DNA of 64,000 nucleotides from the NCBI GenBank assembly GCA_040222235.1, contig JAVKDO010000026.1:6724-70723 (forward strand), read 5' to 3'. The first letter of the stretch is position 1. Each line of letters starts with the position of its first letter. The DNA comes from UBA6059 sp040222235 (GTDB taxonomy: Bacteria; Bacteroidota; Bacteroidia; Cytophagales; Cyclobacteriaceae). Made by a program: the position numbers and the translations under genes. The notes beneath the pieces are model-generated. The model ran no database searches, was not told the origin of the DNA, and saw only the letters and a list, made by a program, of their open reading frames with translations. Positions 52,220 through 60,519 of the stretch are shown here, piece by piece.

Positions 52220-53328
52220 TGTAAAATTTTAGTTAAAGATTTAATTAAAAAGCTCATTTCCTCTTGGATGCCTATTGTAACCCTAGCATAGACTTGATTT
52301 TCAAATTTAACTTGACCAATACCAACCCCCTGCTCAGCTAGAAGCGATCTGAGATCCATATTCTCAGGTGTTGGAAAAAAGATAAAATTTGTATGTGATG
52401 GATAAGGTGTGATTTTTAGCTCAGATAAACTGTTTAGTGTCTGATTTCTGCTCCTATTATTTTTACTCCTGCTTTCATTGATGAAATGTTGGTCATCTAA
52501 GGATGCCATCGCTGCACTTATTCCCACATTATTAAGGCTGTGATTGGCCCAAACACTGAACTCCTTCAATTGACTAACAATATTGGCGTTGCTCATTAGA
52601 TAGCCCACTCGAAGACCTGCCAAGCCATATACCTTTGAGAAGGTTCTCACTACAATGAGTTTAGGATTATCTCTTATTGAGTTCAAAATAGATTCATCAT
52701 CAGACAAATACTCGATATAAGCTTCATCTAAAATCAGGAAAGAATGCCGAGAAATTTCTTCGCAAAATGATTTCAGTTTGTTTTTTGGGATTTTCGTTCC
52801 TGTAGGATTATTCGGGTTGACAAGGTATACCACGCCTTTTGTTTTCTGAGCAGCCTCCAGCAAACGATCCAAGTCATATTCAAATCCTTCAGACATTGGG
52901 ATTGATTCTATCTGACCTCCGAGCGACTGAACGAGGTTAGGAAGAATTTCAAAAGTGGGCTTGCTGTAGACTAGGGTCAGTTGCTTCTCTACAATCCAAA
53001 AGCTTAACCACTCAAGTAGTTGCGAGCTACCCGCACCTAGTAATACCTGATCGCTAGCCAGATTATTCTTACTTACCAGTCTCTCACTTAATTCATTTGC
53101 ATGAACGAACGGGTAGCGATTGGCGCTATTTAGCTCAGAAGAGATGACTTTAAGCACTTTTTTAGAGGGGCCGTAAGGATTCTCATTACTACTGAGCTTG
53201 ACAAAAGGAAGGTTTTGTTGAGGTATAACATGCTGAGCTCCAAGTGTGGGCTCTACCAACAAAGAGGAAGCACTCACCATGAATGCCTGCTTGATCCATG
53301 TCCTTCTATTGACTGATAAATTGTTCAT
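52216..53328 (-). CDS. Exported HisC-type PLP-dependent aminotransferase
   Basis: 370 residues. Fold-type I aminotransferase: NPNNPTG (171-177), DEAY (201-204) and the PLP Lys K232 in TFSKVYGLAGLR. Most similar in layout to histidinol-phosphate aminotransferase. The N-terminus NRRTWIKQAFMVSASSLLVEPTLGA has a twin-Arg motif and a hydrophobic stretch, a probable Tat signal, so the folded, PLP-loaded enzyme would act in the periplasm. It is not in a his operon; it is coupled to two secreted NTF2-like proteins and follows a LytTR two-component system by 66 bases. A biosynthetic HisC role is therefore doubtful. Confidence 0.82.
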   Translation of the reverse strand: MNNLSVNRRTWIKQAFMVSASSLLVEPTLGAQHVIPQQNLPFVKLSSNENPYGPSKKVLKVISSELNSANRYPFVHANELSERLVSKNNLASDQVLLGAGSSQLLEWLSFWIVEKQLTLVYSKPTFEILPNLVQSLGGQIESIPMSEGFEYDLDRLLEAAQKTKGVVYLVNPNNPTGTKIPKNKLKSFCEEISRHSFLILDEAYIEYLSDDESILNSIRDNPKLIVVRTFSKVYGLAGLRVGYLMSNANIVSQLKEFSVWANHSLNNVGISAAMASLDDQHFINESRSKNNRSRNQTLNSLSELKITPYPSHTNFIFFPTPENMDLRSLLAEQGVGIGQVKFENQVYARVTIGIQEEMSFLIKSLTKILQ

Positions 53329-53394
53329 TTGTCAATGATGCAATGAAATCACAGCATAGGTGAACTTAATCTTTGGAAGTGTTCTGTGGACTTC

Positions 53395-54105
53395 TTAATG
53401 GTTATTGTTTTGCATATTTTCTATTAATGTATTTTTATTCTTTCTGCTCAAAGGAAGGGACTCGCCAGATCTTAGGATAACGTGATATGTATTATGTTTT
53501 ATTTTTTGAACTGTCACAATAGATCTTAGATCTACTGCATAAGACCTGTGAATGCGGAAAAAATGGGCGGGAAGTATTTGCATCAAGGCATTCAGGGGTT
53601 TATCATAAAGATGAACATTCCCCATGCTGCAATGCAGGTTGGTGTAGATGCTAGCTGCTTGAAAATATGATATTTCATCAATAGGAATAAAATGAATATC
53701 GCCTCTTACAATTACTGCTAGACTATTCATCTGCCCTGCGCCCTTTTGTACTTGATCAAAATACCTGTTCATTGCTCTTGACAGTCTATTTATAGTAAAG
53801 GGCTTACCTACAAAATCAAGCACACCAAATTCAAAAGCTTTAAGGGCTTGTTCTGTATATGCTGAGACAATGATGGTATGATACCTGGCTGGCAGCAGTT
53901 CCTGGAGTAAGTCAAATCCAGACTTACCATTTAAATTGAGGTCAAGAAATACAAGGTCAACCTCATGGTTAGAAAGGTGGATTTTCGCTGAAATAATGCT
54001 TTTTTCGTGATGAATATTCAGACTTCTTTCTGTTGCCTGAGTTAATAAACGCATTAACCTTTGAGCTACCAGAACCTCATCCTCTACAATCATCACCTTG
54101 GTCAT
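53395..54105 (-). CDS. LytTR family response regulator
   Basis: 236 residues: receiver domain (1-120: MIVEDEVLVAQRL, VDLVFLDLNLNGKSGFDLL with the phospho-Asp, TIIVSAYTEQALKAF) and a LytTR DNA-binding domain (about 135-235: ISYFQAASIYTNLHC, LMQILPAHFFRIHRSYAVDL, SGESLPLSRKNK). Overlaps its sensor kinase by 4 bases. It probably controls the aminotransferase/NTF2 genes right downstream (inference). Confidence 0.94.
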   Translation of the reverse strand: MTKVMIVEDEVLVAQRLMRLLTQATERSLNIHHEKSIISAKIHLSNHEVDLVFLDLNLNGKSGFDLLQELLPARYHTIIVSAYTEQALKAFEFGVLDFVGKPFTINRLSRAMNRYFDQVQKGAGQMNSLAVIVRGDIHFIPIDEISYFQAASIYTNLHCSMGNVHLYDKPLNALMQILPAHFFRIHRSYAVDLRSIVTVQKIKHNTYHVILRSGESLPLSRKNKNTLIENMQNNNH

Positions 54106-55265
54106 AATCCGATAGTAATTGTAGTTAAGAAGCCATTAGGGAGATTCTTGAATGTTAACGAAAAGTCGTTACCAAAGGCTTCCTCCAAACGTGATCTCAC
54201 ATATTGCAAACCAACACCTTCCTTGATACCTGCGGGTGGACTGCCGTTATTTTCTACTGTAAGTATAGTTGATCTACCGGATGTCGTCTCTTTGTTGATT
54301 ATAAACTCACCGTCAGGTCGCTCTTCAAAACCGTGAGTTACTCCATTTTCGACAAGCGTAAGGAGTATACCCGGAGGGATTTTTTCTTCACCATCTATGT
54401 CTTTAGTGATTAACTCAAAGTGCTTGTCCATGCGGACAGACATCACTTTAAGAAAAGATTCAACCAGTTCTAATTCCCGACTTAAATCAATCAACTGTTG
54501 GTCACTGACTCGGGCAAACATTGAAAATACACGAGAAAGTTCGTACACAAAGGAAGATGCTTTTCTTGGCCGTTGTTCTATCAACTCTTGCAGTGAAGTA
54601 AGCGAATTGAGTATAAAGTGGGGCTGGATACTTTTCTTTAATAGCTGGTTTTCTAACTGTGAAGATTTTAGAGAGGCTTCATTGAGTCGCTGTGTTTGCT
54701 GGGCCAAAGTGACCCCAGATGATATGACCATTATTAAAATCATAAATATGGTACCAATAAAATAGCCATAAGGCAATGTGCCATTGGTTCCCAGTATAGT
54801 CAATACAAGCAATAGAATCAACCCAGATAAATAGCTCCATCCTTCCTTTGATAACCTAATTTTCAATACGCTTTGCGCAATGGCGGCAGCTATTCCAATG
54901 TAGATAAAAAGGTCTTCCGGCATAGTAAAGAAAGCCAGGATCGAAAATATGATTCCTGCAGTAGTTATTGCATTCTTATTGCTTAACTCATAATGATATG
55001 AAAGAAAGACGTTGAGTGATAGCAAACCTAGAACTACAGAAAGGTAAATCAAATCTATGGCCATGAGGTCTAAGAAAGGTATCAAAACCTGTGCGGAAGG
55101 GAATGTTTTGAGCCATATCTTAAAAACATGAAAAGCACAGTAGAAAGCAAAGAACAGGTAGTCGGGCTTTTTGTGATATCCAAAAAATAATGCAAGGTTA
55201 AAAACGACGCTAGTACCAAATACCGATACCAAGATCAATTGTAATTCGTGGAGGGTAAATGGCAT
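54102..55265 (-). CDS. LytS-type sensor histidine kinase
   Basis: 387 residues. Six or seven membrane helices in the first 190 residues, a short coiled coil (LAQQTQRLNEASLKSSQLENQL), then His_kinase domain with QPHFILNSLTSLQ (phospho-His) and an HATPase domain (VENGVTHGF, GVGLQYVRSRLEEAFG). Partner of the LytTR regulator with ATGA overlap. No extracellular sensor domain beyond the helices. Confidence 0.92.
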   Translation of the reverse strand: MPFTLHELQLILVSVFGTSVVFNLALFFGYHKKPDYLFFAFYCAFHVFKIWLKTFPSAQVLIPFLDLMAIDLIYLSVVLGLLSLNVFLSYHYELSNKNAITTAGIIFSILAFFTMPEDLFIYIGIAAAIAQSVLKIRLSKEGWSYLSGLILLLVLTILGTNGTLPYGYFIGTIFMILIMVISSGVTLAQQTQRLNEASLKSSQLENQLLKKSIQPHFILNSLTSLQELIEQRPRKASSFVYELSRVFSMFARVSDQQLIDLSRELELVESFLKVMSVRMDKHFELITKDIDGEEKIPPGILLTLVENGVTHGFEERPDGEFIINKETTSGRSTILTVENNGSPPAGIKEGVGLQYVRSRLEEAFGNDFSLTFKNLPNGFLTTITIGL

Positions 55266-55331
55266 GGTGGTCTTATGCTACGTTCGCAAAAAAAAATTAT
55301 TTTAAGTAAATGTCCATCTAGGATAGCCCAA

Positions 55332-55592
55332 TCAATTCTGCACACCGGGCATAACAGCTCTTAAACCCATCACGTGATAGTAAAGCCGCTCTATCCGATT
55401 CTTGCTTACATGGAGATTTTTATCCTTAGTTAGCCAAGTATGCATCCTGCTAGCTCCTTTGAAAGGGTGATGCAGATAATGCTCATCCATCATTTGCATT
55501 AGCTTTAAGTTCAACTCAGATTCTCCTGAAGGGTTGTAATAAATCCCTGAACGGTGTATCGACAGCAACTCACACTGCTTTGTCATGCCCAT
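55332..55592 (-). pseudogene. IS3 OrfB N-terminal fragment
   Basis: 86 codons: MGMTKQCELLSIHRSGIYYN, MQMMDEHYLHHPFKGASRMHTWL, RIERLYYHVMGLRAVMPG then VQN and stop. Intact OrfB proteins are about 280 residues and continue with the rve catalytic core after MGLRAVMPG. Its frame can be followed upstream towards the end of orfA, as expected for -1 frameshift expression. Confidence 0.85.
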
Positions 55593-55633
55593 CTGACCCT
55601 TGCTTATCAGTGATCGCCGTTCAGTCAGAGGCC

Positions 55634-55930
55634 TTACCGCAAGGCGTTGTTTAAAAAATCAACTTCCACCTTTAATTGGCCAATAACCTTCAATAGCTGG
55701 TCTTTCTCTTCATCGGCAGCTTCCTTTTTAGTCTTGCCTTTTGATTCAAAAACATCCTCAGCTTTGGTTAGAAACTCTCTTTTCCAAAGATTAATTTGCT
55801 GAGGTGTTAACTCATACTTCTGAGCAAGCTCTGTCACAGAGGAGCGCTCCTTGAGTGCTTCCAATTCCACTTTGGTCTTGAATTTCGATGTGTACTTTTT
55901 TCGTGTCATATCAGTAAATTTAGTTGTCAA
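55634..55930 (-). CDS. IS3 OrfA (HTH, transposase_8)
   Basis: 98 residues; helix-turn-helix (FKTKVELEALKERSSVTELAQKYELTPQQINLWKREFL) and a leucine-zipper tail (DQLLKVIGQLKVEVDFLNNAL). The GATTTTTTAAAC run near its end may be the frameshift signal. Intact but without a functional OrfB. Confidence 0.85.
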   Translation of the reverse strand: MTTKFTDMTRKKYTSKFKTKVELEALKERSSVTELAQKYELTPQQINLWKREFLTKAEDVFESKGKTKKEAADEEKDQLLKVIGQLKVEVDFLNNALR

Positions 55931-55969
55931 TTCAGAACTAAACTCACTGTCCTATTTTTTGGGGTACCA

Positions 55970-56869
55970 TCAACTTTCCAGATAATAATCAACCAGAGAT
56001 AAGTGCCCGAATCTTGCAGCAATTGACAAAGCGGATTGCCCTACCCTATTAAGTTTATTCAGATCAGCTTCCATTGCGAATAGCAATTCAATTAATTCTT
56101 GATTCCCTTTTTCGGTTGCCAAGTGTATCAAGGGAGTTCCCAGTTCATCCACCATTTTGGGGGAGGTATTATTGTTAAGAAGTGTCTTGATAGAAAGCAA
56201 GTCCTCAGTTTTTACCACCTGCGTCAATTCTTTTTCACTTTTGGTAAGCTTCTTACCAAAAACAACTTCTCTGAAAATTTCAGCAACAGAATCTGCATGC
56301 CACAATCGAAATGCTACATCTACAGCCATCCCATGCTTGCTCTTAATTTCTAAATCTGCTCCTCTTTGAATAAGCAGTCTCATTATATCAATATTCCCGT
56401 TGAATGTAGCCCAGTTAATTGCGGGATCACCATTTATGTCCCTGTCATTTATCTCTGCTCCACTGTTTATAAGTCCTGAGACAACCGCTGCATCGTTTGA
56501 AGCAGCAGCATACATAAGTGCTGTGGCCTTTAGCCCCCTTTCTTCTGGTAAATTAGGATTCGCTCCATTTTTTAGAAGTATGTTCGTAATATCATTACGA
56601 TTGTTTTTTATAGCTGCAATCAATGCTGTTGATCCAGTATAATCTTTTTCATTGATGGCCACCTTTGGTCTGATCAGGTACTTTGTGATATTTAAGCTTT
56701 CTTGTTGAACATTACTGTAAAAGGCTCTTTGATAGTCTCCACGGGAACAATGTTCTCTGAACAGAACGATATTGTCTTTGCCAATAGCATCAGAAACCAT
56801 GTCAGTCTGGCCATTTGTTTCTAGTGCTAGAAATACTAATAATGATAGTGGGAGAATTTTCAAACGCAT
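55970..56869 (-). CDS. Secreted ankyrin-repeat protein
   Basis: 299 residues with signal peptide MRLKILPLSLLVFLALETNGQ. Six or so ankyrin repeats: YTGSTALIAAIKNNRNDITNILLKNGANPNL, LKATALMYAAASNDAAVVSGLINSGAEIND, INGDPAINWATFNGNIDIMRLLIQRGADLEI, LGTPLIHLATEKGNQELIELLFAMEADLNKL, VGQSALSIAARFGHLSLVDYYL. A protein-protein interaction module, probably periplasmic. The IS3 stub begins exactly after its stop, so the last residues may have been altered by the insertion. Confidence 0.9.
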   Translation of the reverse strand: MRLKILPLSLLVFLALETNGQTDMVSDAIGKDNIVLFREHCSRGDYQRAFYSNVQQESLNITKYLIRPKVAINEKDYTGSTALIAAIKNNRNDITNILLKNGANPNLPEERGLKATALMYAAASNDAAVVSGLINSGAEINDRDINGDPAINWATFNGNIDIMRLLIQRGADLEIKSKHGMAVDVAFRLWHADSVAEIFREVVFGKKLTKSEKELTQVVKTEDLLSIKTLLNNNTSPKMVDELGTPLIHLATEKGNQELIELLFAMEADLNKLNRVGQSALSIAARFGHLSLVDYYLES

Positions 56870-56955
56870 TTTTTTATACCAATAATAGCCGCTTAACTCA
56901 TGTTAATGCGGTCTGAGAGGGCGATTGTTGTAAAGAATAATTATTCTATACCCAA

Positions 56956-58008
56956 TTATTCTTCTCTTGCTTTTCTAAATGCTGCTGGGGTAGTATTTGT
57001 CAACTTTACAAATGCTTTATGGAAAGTAACTTTGTTGTTGAATCCTGAGTCAATAGCAATTGCCTCAATTTTGTAATAATCGAATTTTGGATTTGCCAAC
57101 AATTCTTTTGCGTAGTTGATCCTATAGAAGTTGATATAATCATTAAAATTTTTCTTTACCAACACCGACATTGTTTGAGATATTCTGTGCGTGTCTTCTC
57201 CGGTTAGATCTGCAATTTTTCTCAGGCTCATACTCCGATTCAGGAATTCTTTATCATCAACAATACTTGATTGGATTTTCTGGACGATCACCTTCATTTC
57301 GTCCTCAGACATTCCAGAATACAAATATTTCTTAGTGATCTCTTTTAAGAATTCTGATTTTGAATAAAGAAGGTAACCCACTGTGAGAACTAATGTGTTA
57401 ACCAGTAAGTAATAGTAGATGAATTGTCGCCAGCCATCTGCAAACCAGGTGAGGAGCGAAATAAGCACAGCAGAAAGAAAATATATTACACAGATAGCTA
57501 TTGTATAAAGTTTATCAGAACTCTGTTGAAAGTTGTTATTTAATCTCAGGAAAATTCCTGCTGCAATACCGTAACATAATATATGAATAGATCTCATGTA
57601 ATTGTATGGCATAATCCGATTAAAGAAATTTTCGCTTAGGTAGGCTATTCTATCCTCTGCATTCATTAAAAAAATATCAAAGATTAGCAGTGTTACAATC
57701 AAAGCAGGGATGAAATGAATAATGTTGAATAGTTTATTCCCTTTTTTTCCATACAATGATTGAACATGAAGAAATAAAAGAGGCCCATAGGCAAAACCAG
57801 CTGGGAAGTAATAAATTCCATAAAACCACGGGTATAGAAAAAGTACCTGACTTGTTGAGTACAAATACTCAATAATTTCCAATCCAAATAAGAGGATAAA
57901 CACAGCAATAGACCTATTCTTTATGTTGGAATTCTTGAAAAACAGACCGCCAGCAATGAAAATAGCCAGAAACCCCTGTAAAAGCAGTATAAATCTTAAT
58001 GCTGTCAA
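56956..58008 (-). CDS. AraC-family regulator with membrane-embedded N-terminus
   Basis: 350 residues. Seven membrane helices in 1-215, then an AraC HTH domain (about 245-345: LSLRKIADLTGEDTHRISQTMS, FNDYINFYRINYAKELLANPKFDYYKIEAIAIDSGFNNKVTFHKAFVKLTNTTPAAFRKA). Such membrane AraC proteins sense an envelope signal and act on nearby genes. Single gene; target not evident. Confidence 0.92.
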   Translation of the reverse strand: MTALRFILLLQGFLAIFIAGGLFFKNSNIKNRSIAVFILLFGLEIIEYLYSTSQVLFLYPWFYGIYYFPAGFAYGPLLFLHVQSLYGKKGNKLFNIIHFIPALIVTLLIFDIFLMNAEDRIAYLSENFFNRIMPYNYMRSIHILCYGIAAGIFLRLNNNFQQSSDKLYTIAICVIYFLSAVLISLLTWFADGWRQFIYYYLLVNTLVLTVGYLLYSKSEFLKEITKKYLYSGMSEDEMKVIVQKIQSSIVDDKEFLNRSMSLRKIADLTGEDTHRISQTMSVLVKKNFNDYINFYRINYAKELLANPKFDYYKIEAIAIDSGFNNKVTFHKAFVKLTNTTPAAFRKAREE

Positions 58009-58054
58009 AATTTAAATTGCCATTTGTTCTAACTCTGATTATCGATAATATAAA

Positions 58055-58285
58055 TCAATTCCTCTCCTCCCACTTCTGTATTGCACCATCAGTAAAGACA
58101 TGACCAGAAGATATGATATCTGTCATCAAAAAAACATCACTAGGACTGATATTTAAGTGTTTTTCCAGAATGATAGATAATGAACGTTGAATCTCTTCTA
58201 TTTGCTCCTGGCTCCAGACGGAAGGCAAGAAAAGTGTAACCAAAACCTTGTAGCAATGACCAAATTGCAAATGATTGGTAATCAA
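58055..58285 (-). CDS. Small tautomerase-like protein
   Basis: 76 residues. VLVTLFLPSVWSQEQIEEIQRSLSIILEKHLNISPSDVFLMTDIISSGHVFTDG looks like the second half of a 4-oxalocrotonate-tautomerase fold (helix followed by DVF strand and a Gly-rich turn), but the family's catalytic N-terminal Pro is not at position 2. It may be a fragment of a longer gene. Low certainty on function. Confidence 0.45.
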   Translation of the reverse strand: MITNHLQFGHCYKVLVTLFLPSVWSQEQIEEIQRSLSIILEKHLNISPSDVFLMTDIISSGHVFTDGAIQKWEERN

Positions 58286-58495
58286 ATTTAAGGTAATATC
58301 AGCTTTAGATACATTATTGAACTAGCCCAATCCGAGACGAGTTTTTTGAAATCGACCTTTTTGATCAGGGTTTCTTGTATGTAGCAAGTAGCGATAGGCA
58401 TATACTCTGATTATTATGTGCTTAATGTTCTTCAATACGTTAATAGCAGGTCTTCCGTTCTTTTAGAATCTCGTCAAGGGATCAGGTATTGCTTT

Positions 58496-58930
58496 CTATA
58501 AGCTTTTTCTCATGTATTTGTCAATCTGAATTGATGTCCAATCATCTTTGTGATATTTTATCATACGGATACCTGCTAAGACAAAGGATGTCACATAGTC
58601 TGCTATATTGATCAGCGCATATTGTATTGGAAACATGTACCAACCTGTTTGAGGTAAATCACCGATCAATCCCCAAATGATCGATGTTATTTGAATTGTG
58701 AGTATCGAAGGATTAACTAGCGTTTCAATGCGTAGAGAAGTAGTGTAGCAGTTATCAAATTGAAGCAGAGACTCATCCCAAAATTCAATAGATCGAACAA
58801 AGGCGTACTTTCGGAAACATAAACCATTAATGGAATTCGTGGACCAGATTCTATTCTTTCGACTAAGTTGACATCATTTCAGGATAATGGTAACTCCTCC
58901 TAAGGTTATTGCCATTAAAATTCGTCTCAT
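58496..58930 (-). pseudogene. Decayed paralogue of the 48903 membrane protein
   Basis: From an ATG at 58930 (MRRILMAITLGGVTIIL) the frame breaks. Another frame then reads ERIESGPRIPLMVYVSEST...LLNFGMSLCFNLITATLLLYAL, and a third PSILTIQITSIIWGLIGDL...GWYMFPIQYALINIADYVTSF. These match DDPRITLMVYQEG, LKSLFINLLTCSMLF, VLQWSFLLGLL and NWFKFPLTYTMINVSDHIISF of the intact gene. An internal deletion and at least two frameshifts are needed. Elsewhere in the 58286-59098 stretch I see nothing. Confidence 0.7.
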
Positions 58931-59098
58931 CGTTTACTTTTTTAGATAAATAAATTTTCTACTCATACGACAGTTCGCATCCATCAATAGACATGTAGGA
59001 ATTAAGATTGTTATATTTTTTTATCCACCTAGACATTATTTCCTAAGTCATTCATAATCTTTTGAACGGTTATCTGTCATTTACTTTCATCGAGTCAA

Positions 59099-59603
59099 CA
59101 ATCCAAATCTTAAACGCACTGGTAACATCGGCAAAGCAGGTCATTCTTACTACCACGACACGGCCAGACCATGTAGTAAACCAGCTCTGCGTCATGGGTA
59201 TCACAGAGTTCCTTAAACATAGCACCATATTCGATCAGCACTTGTCTACCAAAAGCCTGCGATGATGGTCCCTGCTGGATGACGACAAAGTCATACTGTC
59301 CAGAAGCAATTTCCTTTAAGCGTCTCCATCATTCCAGTGATCGATAATCGCATAGTTACCATAGGAGATGGTCTTAGTTCCGATGACGAGTCCATTGGCT
59401 TCTTGCGCTCTCTCTACCACTAAATTCGGCAGTCCATTGGCAGACGTCAGGCTATTACCAAGGAACAAGATGTTAAAATCATTACCAGTCAGAATCAACG
59501 GTGGCTCTACCTCATTGCTATCATCCGCAATCTCAACTTGATCATCGGAGCTGCAGCTCAGTAGCATGATGAGCATCAAAAAAATGGTTGGTAGACTTTT
59601 CAT
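59099..59603 (-). pseudogene. SGNH hydrolase lipoprotein gene, frameshifted and truncated
   Basis: The start at 59603 gives lipoprotein signal MKSLPTIFLMLIMLLSC and block I FNILFLGNSLTSANGLP (catalytic Ser). The frame stops after DHWNDGDA near 59318. One base further the sequence continues LKEIASGQYDFVVIQQGPSSQAFG and CDTHDAELVYYMVWP, the next SGNH blocks. A single-base deletion restores the join. After MVWP the coding signal fades, so the catalytic Asp/His end is missing. Confidence 0.8.
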
Positions 59604-59720
59604 CAGGTCATGTGATTAACAGACTATCAACAGGCTCCTCCCAACCAACCCTTAACACCTCGCATGATGAAAGTCATCATACTTGGCACTTGACATTGTC
59701 TCAATTATTCTTACCTTACC

Positions 59721-59748
59721 TAAGTGTTATTATTACACTAAGCAGTGT
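59721..59748. promoter_or_regulatory. AGTGT-N7-ACACT palindrome plus extra AGTGT before the Nudix regulator
   Basis: TAAGTGTTATTATTACACTA (59721-59740) has perfect AGTGT/ACACT arms, and AGTGT recurs at 59744-59748. It ends 26 bases before the ATG at 59774, a good position for autoregulation by the Nudix-type regulator (inference). Confidence 0.5.
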
Positions 59749-59773
59749 TTATGGTAATGAACCCCTCCCATCC

Positions 59774-60502
59774 ATGGAATTAAGTAGCAGCATTTCTGTT
59801 GACTGTGTGGTATTCGGGTATGACGAAGAACGACTCAACGTACTACTTGTTGAAAGAACACTAAGTGATCCACCCTCTTCTGACTTCACTTCCGATTGGA
59901 CACTGACCGGCAACCATGTCTATCAGGATGAAACCATTGAAGCAGCTGCGAGCAGAGTGCTATTTGATCTTACGGGCCTGACCGAGATCTACCTCGAGCA
60001 GTTCAAGACCTTCGCCCATCCTGAACGATTACTAAAGCCTAAGGATCAGCTTTGGATGAAGAGCATTGGCCTAGATCCTACGCGACGTGTGGTGACCGTG
60101 GGCTTCTTTGCGTTGCTGGCGACACAGCAGGCCAATCTCAAATGGATGGGTCGTGAAGTCAAGTGGACACCTGTCAAAGCTGTGGGCGATTTGGCCTTTG
60201 ATCACAACCAAATCCTGGATGCAGCATTAATCGCCTTGCGTAGCAAGATGAAACATGAGCCCATCGGGTTCGAGCTGCTTCCTGAGAAGTTTACGCTTAC
60301 TCAGCTGCAGAATGTCTACGAACAAATCTTCGATGCACAGTTTGACAAGCGCAACTTCCGCAAGAAGATCAATCGCATGAAGTATGTGATACCCCTCAAT
60401 GAGAAGCAGGTGGGCGTACCACACAAGCCAGCACAGCTCTATATGTTCAGCAGAGAAGTCTATGAAAAAACCCGACGAGAGCTATTCGATTTTATCATTT
60501 GA
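59774..60502 (+). CDS. Nudix-domain transcriptional regulator (NrtR/AraR-like)
   Basis: 242 residues from the start at 59774 (MELSSSISVDCVVFGYDE); the longer frame from 59588 has no homology-like sequence and crosses the palindrome. An N-terminal Nudix domain (5-140) whose Nudix box is degenerate (GNHVYQDETIEAAASRVLFDLTGL lacks the REUxEE core), so it is likely a sensor and not a hydrolase. A C-terminal winged helix (160-242: FTLTQLQNVYEQIF, KRNFRKKINRMKYVIPL) binds DNA. In Bacteroidota such proteins regulate sugar use (AraR type). It precedes a symporter and cellobiose phosphorylase. Confidence 0.85.
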   Translation: MELSSSISVDCVVFGYDEERLNVLLVERTLSDPPSSDFTSDWTLTGNHVYQDETIEAAASRVLFDLTGLTEIYLEQFKTFAHPERLLKPKDQLWMKSIGLDPTRRVVTVGFFALLATQQANLKWMGREVKWTPVKAVGDLAFDHNQILDAALIALRSKMKHEPIGFELLPEKFTLTQLQNVYEQIFDAQFDKRNFRKKINRMKYVIPLNEKQVGVPHKPAQLYMFSREVYEKTRRELFDFII

Positions 60503-60519
60503 ACCCAATTAACTGATCC

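Larger units (their letters stand above)
55332..55969 (-). mobile_element. IS3-family element stub
   Basis: The right end is marked by an inverted-repeat-like start, TGGTACCCCAAAAAATAGG read inward on the minus strand from 55969, directly at the stop of the ankyrin gene. It contains orfA and the first 86 or so codons of orfB; the DDE integrase domain and the left end are gone. Confidence 0.8.

Noticed and set aside
59062..59265. Open frame of 67 codons on the plus strand
   Set aside because: It lies antisense to the SGNH hydrolase remnant, whose conserved blocks are on the minus strand; no signal or family pattern.
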